Positions 8,405-15,102 of a stretch of DNA of 33,704 nucleotides are shown piece by piece. The stretch is from Clostridia bacterium (GTDB taxonomy: Bacteria > Bacillota > Clostridia > Lachnospirales > Lachnospiraceae). Under the pieces are notes generated by a model. The model did not search any database, was not told the origin of the DNA, and worked only from the letters and a program-made list of their open reading frames with translations. The position numbers were made by a program, and so were the translations under genes. Location of the stretch: the NCBI GenBank assembly GCA_009929525.1, contig SAAH01000037.1, forward strand, positions 1-33,704, read 5' to 3'. Within the stretch, counting starts at the first letter, position 1. Every line of letters starts with the position of its first letter.

Positions 8405-8858
8405 CAGATAAACTCCTTTCTAACTTCTTCAAGATACGTTTGATCTCACGATACAATGCAAAACGTGACATCTGATACAATTGCGTCAGCTCTCCCATGG
8501 GGACTTCATTCACTACACGAAGAAAGATGAGCTCTCGTTCCTCCCTCGGCAATTCCTTCAGTGCCACATATAAAGACAGGTTCTCCGCCCACTGCATTGA
8601 TTTTTCATCTGCGGGCATCATACTGTCCCATTCCCTGGGCAAACTCTCCGGCTTTTCCTTTCGGTAATAGTCGATACAGAGGTTCCGGGCGATCGTATAT
8701 AAGAAAGCCAGTGTCTTTCCCTTATCGGTGTAACGTTCACTCTCTAGAAAGTGCAGGAAGGTTTCCTGTGCGATATCCTCCGCCAACTGCTGATGATGCA
8801 GTTTAAAAAAGCAATAGCGATAGATCTTGTCATAATGTTGTTCCAGCTTTATATCCAT
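8337..8858 (-). CDS. RNA polymerase sigma-70 family factor, ECF type
   Basis: A 173-residue sigma factor. Region 2 is seen at about residues 8-75 (YDKIYRYCFFKLHHQQLAED, IAQETFLHF, TIARNLCIDYYRK) and region 4 at about 97-147 (ALKELPREERELIFLRVV, then GELTQLYQMSRFALYREIKR). Regions 1 and 3 are absent, the ECF layout. AAAGGAGG lies five bases from the ATG. The last 22 or so residues (Thr, Gly, Ala-rich) lie beyond region 4 and are encoded in the overlap with the next gene. ECF factors next to ABC exporters usually activate their own operon in response to envelope stress or antimicrobial peptides (known for the class; inferred here). Confidence 0.88.
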   Translation of the reverse strand: MDIKLEQHYDKIYRYCFFKLHHQQLAEDIAQETFLHFLESERYTDKGKTLAFLYTIARNLCIDYYRKEKPESLPREWDSMMPADEKSMQWAENLSLYVALKELPREERELIFLRVVNEVPMGELTQLYQMSRFALYREIKRILKKLERSLSDENRNKTAAATGISGTGANREE

Positions 8859-8967
8859 GGGAAACCTCCTTTCACCTTGATTAACGTATGGGATTCCTGT
8901 TATGTGCGAATTAATTTATAATAACATTAAAAATGACACAGCGGACCTTTTTTCTCATGTATAACAA

Positions 8968-9007
8968 AAAGACGCAGATTCTGCCATATGGTCTCATCTA
9001 CGTCTTT
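8968..9007 (-). terminator. Terminator after the flavodoxin/cyclophilin-like remnant
   Basis: AAAGACGCAGAT (8968-8979) pairs with ATCTACGTCTTT (8996-9007) except for one mismatch. On the minus strand the stem is followed by TTTTT. It is about 45 bases past the stop at 9053 and insulates the sigma operon. Confidence 0.7.
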
Positions 9008-9052
9008 ATCTTTTCTTTTTATGTATTAAAATTCCTTCTGCCAAAGCCGCCA

Positions 9053-9754
9053 TCACTTGACTGCCTGGAATGTGATTTCCTCGTTTCCAGAAAAAGTGTC
9101 AAATACTGCCAGATCAGATGTTACCTTCCCGATCGGTATCACTTCCATCGTCAGATTCGGGCGATCTGTTTGTGCATAAAATATAGCCATAGTATTATTT
9201 GTGCTGCAATATGTGATATCCCCATTTTCAAAATTCAGTTGCCCGTTTTCTGCATTGAGCGGAGTAAAATCAATGCCTCCATAATACTCACGCCCACCAT
9301 ATCCAGACATGGAAACCGTTATCGGTAATTTTTCTTTAAATTCTTCTGCCAGTGAACTATTGTATAGCACACCTTCCAGAATTTTATCATCTATCACGAT
9401 CTGAATTGGCATATCTTCGGTTGCTGTACTGTCTTCACTTGTATTATCTGTATTTACATCGGCAATCTGAATTCTGTCCAGCCATTCCTGCACCACATCC
9501 TGCGCTCCCGGTACATCTTTTGCCTCAATTGCGATCCCCTCTTTCACAGAATCCACATGACTTGCTTCCCGAATGGATTCATAGCTGTTTCCTGCTCCAT
9601 ATCCATCATGAGTGCAAAAGGGAATCACTGTTTTTCCAGATAGATCATATTGATTTAAAAAGGAAAGAACTGCCTGCGGAACATCTGTAGCCCAGATAGG
9701 AAAACCAACAAATATAGTATCATACCCTGCCATATCCAAGCTGCTTTCCTTCAA
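9053..9754 (-). pseudogene. 5'-truncated flavodoxin fused to cyclophilin-like domain
   Basis: The reading frame encodes the C-terminal half of a flavodoxin (residues about 10-93: YDTIFVGFPIW, GKTVIPFCTHDG, VVQEWL) and then, after an acidic linker, a cyclophilin-like beta domain (about 116-233; PITVSMSGYGG, GDITYCS, IPIGKV). The N-terminal part of the flavodoxin, with the FMN phosphate loop, is missing: upstream lies the 5' end of a LysR gene in another frame. The only start is a TTG at 9754, preceded by AGGAGG inside the LysR fragment, so a shortened protein might still be made. The intact flavodoxin plus cyclophilin-like architecture is common in Clostridia. Most likely a deletion product that can no longer bind FMN. 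Confidence 0.8.
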
Positions 9755-10019
9755 TCTGCTCCTCCTGTTCTACCAGTTCCTGTTGTGTTTTATCAACAAG
9801 CCGTAAAATTTCTTCTGCCCTTCTTCTGAGCAAAAGGCCTTCATTCGTTAATGTTATTTTTCTTGTACCACGCTCAAATAGTTTCACACCCGTTTCTTCT
9901 TCCAGTCCAGTCATCTGACGGCTTAAAGTTGGTTGTGTGATATGCAGAGCATCTGCTGCCTTGGTGATACTTTCCTCACGGACTACTGCAAGAAAGTATT
10001 TTAAAACACGGATTTCCAT
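9720..10019 (-). pseudogene. Truncated LysR-family regulator (HTH only)
   Basis: The frame encodes 99 residues: a perfect LysR winged HTH (MEIRVLKYFLAVVREES, then KAADALHITQPTLSRQMTGL and GVKLFERG) and the linker helix up to about residue 90. It then runs into LGYGRV and a stop. LysR proteins are normally about 290-300 residues, so the whole effector-binding domain is lost. The coding sequence joins the 3' part of a flavodoxin gene out of frame near 9745-9755, a clean deletion scar. The HTH could still dimerise weakly through its linker helix and bind DNA, but normal ligand control is gone. GAGGCG precedes the ATG and a good promoter lies at 10065-10093. Confidence 0.85.
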
Positions 10020-10064
10020 AGTACGCCTCTTTCCATTTTGTGTTGCTATGTCTTTTTATAGATT

Positions 10065-10093
10065 AGTATAACAACACTGGCGGACTAAAGCAA
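10065..10093 (-). promoter_or_regulatory. Promoter of the LysR fragment
   Basis: On the minus strand TTGCTT (10093-10088), a 17-base spacer and TATACT (10070-10065), 46 bases before the LysR start codon. The truncated unit is therefore probably still transcribed. Confidence 0.55.
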
Positions 10094-10137
10094 CCTGCTT
10101 CTCCATGCTTAATATCCAAGTTCCTGCAGCCACCCGC

Positions 10138-10476
10138 CTATATATACGCCAATATTGTTGACACACCGCCTATCAGCATAAGATGTGCCGGATAAAATAC
10201 GTAAAAGAAATACTTCAAATGTTTTTTCTCACGTCTTTCATCTGTCACTGCCAATAATGGCAACGTCAACATGGCAAAATATTGAATCCCGCCAAGCCTC
10301 ACTGACAATAAAAGCAGACCAACAGCAAACCCAAGCAGCGGAAACCATTTCCCATATATATTCTCCGAAAAATCAAGGGTATCAAATACCTCCGCAAAAA
10401 CAGGAACCATCATTGCAAGCGCTGCTATCATTTTTAATTGATTTCTTGTAATTGCAAACATATTTTTCGAATCCAT
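10138..10476 (-). CDS. Short TraX-like membrane protein, probably internally deleted
   Basis: A 112-residue hydrophobic protein. The N-terminus (TRNQLKMIAALAMMV) and the C-terminal segment (KYFFYVFYPAHLMLIGG) resemble the two ends of TraX-family acyltransferase-like membrane proteins, which usually have about 220-250 residues and seven or more membrane helices. Here only about three to four helices remain, so a central part seems to be missing and the protein may be non-functional. It begins 25 bases after the permease gene and closes the redox operon. Family assignment is from recalled motifs and is moderate. Confidence 0.5.
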   Translation of the reverse strand: MDSKNMFAITRNQLKMIAALAMMVPVFAEVFDTLDFSENIYGKWFPLLGFAVGLLLLSVRLGGIQYFAMLTLPLLAVTDERREKKHLKYFFYVFYPAHLMLIGGVSTILAYI

Positions 10477-10501
10477 CAGTAAATGAATATCCTTTCAAAA
10501 T

Positions 10502-11410
10502 TTAAACCGCATAGATAAAATTCACGATTCCACCTGCAATCATAGAAAATAGCATAATGTACAAAAGATACAGGCAGAAATTCTTTGCTCCTAATACAAT
10601 CTTTACGGCTCCAAGATTGGTGATCTTTGTCGCAGGTCCTGTGATCATAAATGCCGTTGCTGCTCCAGCACTCATACCGCTGTTCAGCCATTCCATCAGT
10701 AATGGTATCGTTCCGCCGCCGCATGCATAAAGAGGTACTCCGATGGTTGCTGCGAGCAGCACTCCAAATCCTCTCTGTGAACCGAACAGATCAGCGATCC
10801 ATTCAGCAGGGACATATCTTTGGAACAGTGCAGACAATGCGATACCAAACAGGAAATACACACCTGTCGCCTTCACATTACGCCATACATTTTTCAGATA
10901 ACGAATTACAATATTAGGATCTGTATCATGGTTCGATGGTTCCTGCATTTTGGTAAAGTTAAAAAAGCTCTTATCCTTATAAAAGATACGGATACATAAT
11001 CCCGCCACGATCCCGCAGATAGTGCTGGTGATCAGACGCACCATTGCCATATCCGTTCCAAGGGACAGGCTATAGATAAACAGCTGTGGGTTAAGCATAA
11101 TAGAACTCATCATAAATGCTGCCAGCCAATCATCCCGCATCCCTTTCTTAGAAAAGGATGCGGCGATCGGTATGGTTCCATACATACAAAGCGGAGATAA
11201 AATTCCCAGCATACTTGCAAGTACAATGCCAAATATGCCATATTTTTTTCCTGAGATAGATACAAACAGGTTATGGATCAGATTCTTTCCAAACACGGAA
11301 ACAGCAGATCCGATCAACATACCAAGCACCCAGAACCGGAACACCTGCTCTAACTGTACTTCAAAGTAATACCATAAATAGACAAATTCTCTCTGTAAAA
11401 TATCAGCCAT
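10502..11410 (-). CDS. ArsP/DUF318-type permease
   Basis: A 302-residue polytopic membrane protein of the ArsP_1 permease family (COG0701). Two halves carry matching signatures: SPLCMYGTIPI near residue 80 and PLYACGGGTIPLL near residue 230, each with a Cys in a membrane helix. Known members export trivalent organoarsenicals; many paralogues have unknown substrates. The start at 11410 forms an ATGGCTGA overlap with the stop of the DUF362 gene and has GGAG eight bases upstream, so the two are translationally coupled. In a redox operon it could export a reduced metalloid or thiol adduct, but nothing here shows the substrate. Confidence 0.85.
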   Translation of the reverse strand: MADILQREFVYLWYYFEVQLEQVFRFWVLGMLIGSAVSVFGKNLIHNLFVSISGKKYGIFGIVLASMLGILSPLCMYGTIPIAASFSKKGMRDDWLAAFMMSSIMLNPQLFIYSLSLGTDMAMVRLITSTICGIVAGLCIRIFYKDKSFFNFTKMQEPSNHDTDPNIVIRYLKNVWRNVKATGVYFLFGIALSALFQRYVPAEWIADLFGSQRGFGVLLAATIGVPLYACGGGTIPLLMEWLNSGMSAGAATAFMITGPATKITNLGAVKIVLGAKNFCLYLLYIMLFSMIAGGIVNFIYAV

Positions 11411-12521
11411 CAATGCTCTCCAGGGAATACGTGCGGCTTCCAAGACCGATTTCTTCTGCTGCTTCTAACGTATGTAGACCATTTCTGGACTCGATACGCT
11501 CTACAAGGCTTGCTCCATCACCATTCTCCTGCTCATAAACCAGATCAATACATGCCTGGTCGAGTGCTACAGGATCAGTAGATGCCAGGATTCCAATATC
11601 ATGCATATCCGGTTCTGCTGGATTGCCATCACAATCACAGTCAACAGAAAGTCTGTTCATGACATTGATATAAATAATATTTCCGTTCAGGTAATCAGAC
11701 ACACCTTTTCCAGCATCTGCCATAGACTCTAAAAATGGATCCTGCGCAGCACTCCACATACTTCCTCCGCCGCCTGCTGTATGTATCAGGTTCTTTCCTT
11801 CGGAAGAACCAATACCGATGGAAATGTTCTTGATCGCTCCACCAAAACCTGCCATAGCATGTCCTTTAAAATGTGACAGTACAACATAATAATCATAATT
11901 AGCAAAATGGCTTCCAACCAGATCTTCTGATAATTGCTTTCCGCCTTCAATCGGAATGCTCATAGAACCTTCTTCATCCATAATGTCAACATCTGCAATA
12001 GCTGTATATCCATGATCTTCGGCAAGCTGTTTATGCATTGCTGTGTTGGATCGATCTCCGCCGTAAGCAGTGTTACATTCTACGATAGTCCCTTCCAATG
12101 TCTGCACCAGATCCTGAATGAGTGCCGGATCAAGGTAGTTACTTCCGGTTTCACCGGTACTGAGTTTTACTGCTACATTCTCTGCATCTATCGTTACACC
12201 AAGGGCTTCGTAAGCTGCCATCAGACCTTCCGGACTGATATCTGTTGTCATGTATACAGAGGGTACTCCTTCTGCACTGGCTGTTTGACTGCTGTCCGCC
12301 GGTGCTGTTTCAGGCTGTTGGGTTTCCGGCTGCTCAGCTTCAGGTGTTGTCTCCTGTGCGTCTGCTTCCTCGCTATTTTCAGTATCTGTATCTTCTGCCA
12401 CATTGTGAGAGGTATAATCTTCACTCTCCCCGGATGATGCACTCTGATTTCCTGTACTGCATCCTGCAAGGCTGATAACAAGTCCAAATGCTAATATACT
12501 GCTGATAAACTTTCTTTTCAT
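11403..12521 (-). CDS. DUF362 domain lipoprotein
   Basis: A 372-residue protein with a lipoprotein signal (FGLVISLAGC, lipid-bearing Cys21), an acidic Thr/Glu/Pro/Gln-rich linker to about residue 90 and a DUF362 domain for the rest (VAVKLSTGETGSN, GGDRSNTAMHKQL, VVLSHFKGHAMAGFGGAIKN, DIGILASTDPVALDQACIDL). DUF362 domains are frequent next to ferredoxin modules and are of unknown function; most are cytoplasmic, so the anchored extracellular form is notable. GGAGG lies seven bases before the ATG. It sits after a flavodoxin lipoprotein gene and is coupled to the ArsP-type permease. A role in metal or redox centre handling at the cell surface is inference. Confidence 0.88.
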   Translation of the reverse strand: MKRKFISSILAFGLVISLAGCSTGNQSASSGESEDYTSHNVAEDTDTENSEEADAQETTPEAEQPETQQPETAPADSSQTASAEGVPSVYMTTDISPEGLMAAYEALGVTIDAENVAVKLSTGETGSNYLDPALIQDLVQTLEGTIVECNTAYGGDRSNTAMHKQLAEDHGYTAIADVDIMDEEGSMSIPIEGGKQLSEDLVGSHFANYDYYVVLSHFKGHAMAGFGGAIKNISIGIGSSEGKNLIHTAGGGGSMWSAAQDPFLESMADAGKGVSDYLNGNIIYINVMNRLSVDCDCDGNPAEPDMHDIGILASTDPVALDQACIDLVYEQENGDGASLVERIESRNGLHTLEAAEEIGLGSRTYSLESIDG

Positions 12522-12572
12522 GGGGTTTCCTCCAATATTTACTTTTCTGATTTTATGTTTTTAGTTTCCAAC

Positions 12573-13340
12573 TTAAGCTTGGACTTCTTCCAGCCAGTTC
12601 AAAACTCTGTCCTTGGAATCTGCAACATCCAGGCGGTATACGCCAAGTACGTTGTCCGATATACTGCAGTTTTCCGGCAATTCCTCTGTAATGGCATCAA
12701 CGCTTCCCGCCAGCCCGCCAGTTCCATGAGAGCAAAACAATATGATCTGCTTTCCCTCAAAATTATACTCATCGATAAAACTAAGGACTGCCATCGGTGT
12801 GGCATACCACCAGTTAGGATAGCCCAAATAAATGGTATCATATTGATCCATATTTTCCACATGAGTTGCAAGCGCTGGTCTGGCATCCTGTGCATTTTCC
12901 TCGGAAGCTCTGTCAAGACACTCATCATAATCACTGGAATATAAATCTTCTACCTGTATAGAGAACAAATCTGCCCCTGTCTCTTCCTGGATCCAACTTG
13001 CAATAAGCCCTACATTTCCCGGCTGTAATACACTGGCCGAGGTTGTTGCATCCACATCTACTTCCTCCGAGTTCTCCACATAAGTATTGTCCGCCCAGGT
13101 AAAGTAAGCAATCAATGTATTCCCTGTATCACTTCCGGTTTCCAACTCGACAGGCTGATCCTCGTCGTTTGCTGCCTCTTCTTCGTTTGTTGCCTCTGCT
13201 TCACTTGTTGCCTTTGCTTCGTTTGTTGCCTTTGCTTCACTTGTTGCCTCTGCTTCATTTCTTGCAGGCTCCTGATTTCCGCATCCTGCTAAAGTCAATA
13301 CTGCAAGCAAAATCAGTATTGGGGACGTTCGTCGCTTCAT
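12573..13340 (-). CDS. Flavodoxin lipoprotein (Flavodoxin_4-type)
   Basis: A 255-residue protein with a lipoprotein signal (LAVLTLAGC, Cys20), a spacer of six-residue repeats ([S/N]EA[K/E]AT, residues about 28-57) and a flavodoxin domain from about residue 75: IAYFTWADNT phosphate-loop region, a VDATTSASVL insertion typical of Flavodoxin_4, YDTIYLGYPNWWYATPMAV and IILFCSHGTGG. The domain is complete. It should be tethered outside the cell, an unusual place for an FMN protein. The start at 13340 has AGGAG six bases upstream; two earlier in-frame ATG codons (13346, 13361) are possible. It lies between ferredoxin and DUF362 genes in the redox run. Confidence 0.9.
   Translation of the reverse strand: MKRRTSPILILLAVLTLAGCGNQEPARNEAEATSEAKATNEAKATSEAEATNEEEAANDEDQPVELETGSDTGNTLIAYFTWADNTYVENSEEVDVDATTSASVLQPGNVGLIASWIQEETGADLFSIQVEDLYSSDYDECLDRASEENAQDARPALATHVENMDQYDTIYLGYPNWWYATPMAVLSFIDEYNFEGKQIILFCSHGTGGLAGSVDAITEELPENCSISDNVLGVYRLDVADSKDRVLNWLEEVQA
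13170..13259 (-). repeat. Tandem 18-bp coding repeat in the lipoprotein spacer
   Basis: About five units of 18 bases encode [S/N]EA[K/E]AT, such as SEAKAT, NEAKAT and SEAEAT, with the last unit degenerate. The units are almost identical at DNA level, so copy number is likely to vary between strains and set the length of the tether between the lipid anchor and the flavodoxin. Confidence 0.8.
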
Positions 13341-13413
13341 ACGCATCTCCTCTCCTGTCATGGTTCAATTGCCATAGTTCTATTTTGTTTCCAGCTGTAT
13401 AAGGCCACTTTCT

Positions 13414-13827
13414 TTATAATCCATGTATATTATTTGCTTCCACAAGCTCCTGCAAAGATATCTGTGGATTCCGGAATCTTGCTTTCGGATTCTTATCTGT
13501 TTTTCCCGAAACGATAGCATTTTGGGGACAGTTCTGTGCACATGCCTGACAATACTCACAGGCGCCTTCTTCTCTTACCGCTCTTTTTTCTGATATGCTG
13601 TATTTTCCAACTGGACAGACCTGTGTGCATATACCACATCCAATACATTTGTCTGTCACCGAAAGCAGCGATCCATCAAACAATTCCGGTGATGCTTTTG
13701 TCATCTCTATGATTTTTTGATGATGGAGCACTTCATTATCAAGAGTTTTTTCATATCCGACTTTATGGTGCTTCACATTTGACAAAATTTCTTTTATCTG
13801 TCTGTCAACATCTTTATCCATAGCCAT
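13414..13827 (-). CDS. 2x[4Fe-4S] ferredoxin, EFR1 C-terminal-like
   Basis: A 137-residue protein with two [4Fe-4S] motifs, CIGCGICTQVCP and CEYCQACAQNCP, followed by a conserved tail ARFRNPQISLQELVEANN. This matches the C-terminal half of EFR1-type flavodoxin-ferredoxin proteins, whose N-terminal flavodoxin domain (about 150 residues) is absent. Upstream, 12 bases away, is an FMN reductase gene, so the flavin partner may be supplied separately, or this is a truncated EFR1 gene. The first ATG has no clear ribosome binding site, which fits either coupling to the upstream gene or loss of the original 5' end. It would transfer electrons in the cytoplasm. Confidence 0.85.
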   Translation of the reverse strand: MAMDKDVDRQIKEILSNVKHHKVGYEKTLDNEVLHHQKIIEMTKASPELFDGSLLSVTDKCIGCGICTQVCPVGKYSISEKRAVREEGACEYCQACAQNCPQNAIVSGKTDKNPKARFRNPQISLQELVEANNIHGL

Positions 13828-13839
13828 CTGTTCTGCCAG

Positions 13840-14376
13840 TTAACTTAAATTTTTTCCCAAGGCATATGCCATTTTTACATACTCGGAATGTCTGGTCATT
13901 GCCGGACTCCCACATCCTTTTCCTAAAATCTTTCCACACTCTTCCAGATTCAGATATCTTACCAATGTCTGATAATGGGCTTCCAGGGCATCAAATGTCC
14001 AACTGTCACTGTTCCATGCAACAGTAAGCAGCGCTGACTTCATGTGCTTTCTGGTAATACTTGAATTGTATGCACAAAAACGATCGATCACTGTCTTCAG
14101 CTGTGCAGACATTCCATAATAATAGAGTGGAGTAGCAAATACGATCATATCTGCACCAAGGATTGTTTCTCTGATCTTCTGGTTATCATCCTTTTGCACA
14201 CATGGTCCTTCATATCCGCAGGCAACACAACCGGTACATGACTTTATATTCATTGTTGTTATATCAAACCGGATCACACTATGTCCGGCACTTTGTGCAC
14301 CTTTTGTAAACTCTTCTGCCAATATATTGGTCGATCCCTTTAAATTAGGACTGCCCTGTAATAAAACAATCTTCAT
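13840..14376 (-). CDS. Flavodoxin-fold NADPH-dependent FMN reductase / iron-sulfur flavoprotein-like
   Basis: A 178-residue protein of the FMN_red family: GSPNLKGSTNI (residues 8-18) is the FMN phosphate-binding loop, FATPLYYYGMSAQLK the second flavin-contact segment. Cys47, Cys50, Cys53 and Cys59 (CTGCVACGYEGPC) resemble the cluster motif of iron-sulfur flavoproteins. The ATG at 14376 has AAAGGAG six bases upstream and lies 11 bases after the preceding flavodoxin gene; longer forms overlapping that gene are unlikely. It probably reduces quinones, flavins or an electron carrier, feeding the ferredoxin encoded 12 bases downstream. Confidence 0.9.
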   Translation of the reverse strand: MKIVLLQGSPNLKGSTNILAEEFTKGAQSAGHSVIRFDITTMNIKSCTGCVACGYEGPCVQKDDNQKIRETILGADMIVFATPLYYYGMSAQLKTVIDRFCAYNSSITRKHMKSALLTVAWNSDSWTFDALEAHYQTLVRYLNLEECGKILGKGCGSPAMTRHSEYVKMAYALGKNLS

Positions 14377-14387
14377 TGAGTTCTCCT

Positions 14388-14858
14388 TTATCGGACCATG
14401 TCCGCAAACTGCCTGATCGTATGATTCATATTCAACAATTTTCCTGGCTTCCACTCCATCTGAGGATACTGATCTTGTAAGCTTCTCTCACTATGGGAGA
14501 TTCCGCTTCCTCCAGAAGTTGCAAATACTCTCACTGTTTTTCCTGTAAAATCATACTTTTCCATAAAAGTGTTAATGATAGTCGGTGCCAAATTCCACCA
14601 TATAGGAAATCCGATCAGAACTTCATCATAAGATGACAGATCAAGATTCATGTCCGCAAGTTCAGGACGTAACATCAAATTCTTCATCTCTATACTGCTT
14701 CTGCTCTGCTGATTGTTCCAATTCAAGTCCTCTGCTGTATATGGGATCGCCGGTTCAATTTCCCGGATATCTGCATCTAAAGCATCCGCCAATGTATATG
14801 CTGCCTGTTTTGTTTCACCACTTGCACTAAAATATGTGACTAAAATCTTTTTACTCAT
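14388..14858 (-). CDS. Flavodoxin
   Basis: A 156-residue cytoplasmic flavodoxin with no signal peptide: FSASGETKQAA phosphate loop (residues 10-20), IEPAIPYTAEDLNW, LIGFPIWWNLAPTI and FATSGGSGISHS. The length is standard for the single-domain family. GGAGG lies seven bases before the ATG. It sits between the tautomerase and FMN reductase genes with short gaps, inside the redox operon. Its lipoprotein relatives nearby share the same fold, so this may be the inner-side partner of the surface proteins (inference). Confidence 0.93.
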   Translation of the reverse strand: MSKKILVTYFSASGETKQAAYTLADALDADIREIEPAIPYTAEDLNWNNQQSRSSIEMKNLMLRPELADMNLDLSSYDEVLIGFPIWWNLAPTIINTFMEKYDFTGKTVRVFATSGGSGISHSERSLQDQYPQMEWKPGKLLNMNHTIRQFADMVR

Positions 14859-14875
14859 GCCGACCGCCTCCTATT

Positions 14876-15064
14876 CTATTTTTTTCGCTCGCTTAAAAGT
14901 TCTCCGCCTACACCGATATTATCCAACTCTGATTCTTTTAAAAAAACATAAAATGCAGACTTTGGTGAACCTATGATTTTCGATGCACTCTCTGTAAATT
15001 CTTTCACTAACTGAGCTTTTTGTTCTTTTGTCAATTTAGCTGCTTCTAATGTGATCACTGGCAT
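14876..15064 (-). CDS. 4-oxalocrotonate tautomerase family protein
   Basis: A 62-residue protein beginning Met-Pro, so removal of Met exposes the catalytic Pro1 of the tautomerase superfamily (MPVITLEAAKLTKEQKAQLV). Length is exactly that of short 4-OT subunits, which form hexamers. AGGAGGGC precedes the ATG. It lies between the fusion protein gene and the flavodoxin gene. Clostridial 4-OT homologues next to flavodoxins are common; the substrate is unknown, likely an enol or unsaturated keto acid. Confidence 0.88.
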   Translation of the reverse strand: MPVITLEAAKLTKEQKAQLVKEFTESASKIIGSPKSAFYVFLKESELDNIGVGGELLSERKK

Positions 15065-15102
15065 ATGCTTGCCCTCCTATACTTCACTTCAAGTGTTATT
15101 AG

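Noticed and set aside
10102-10137. Minus-strand frame reading GGWLQELGY and stop just after the TraX-like gene, like the last helix of a flavodoxin
   Set aside because: Only about nine residues; too short to separate from chance, though it would fit the debris seen around the island.
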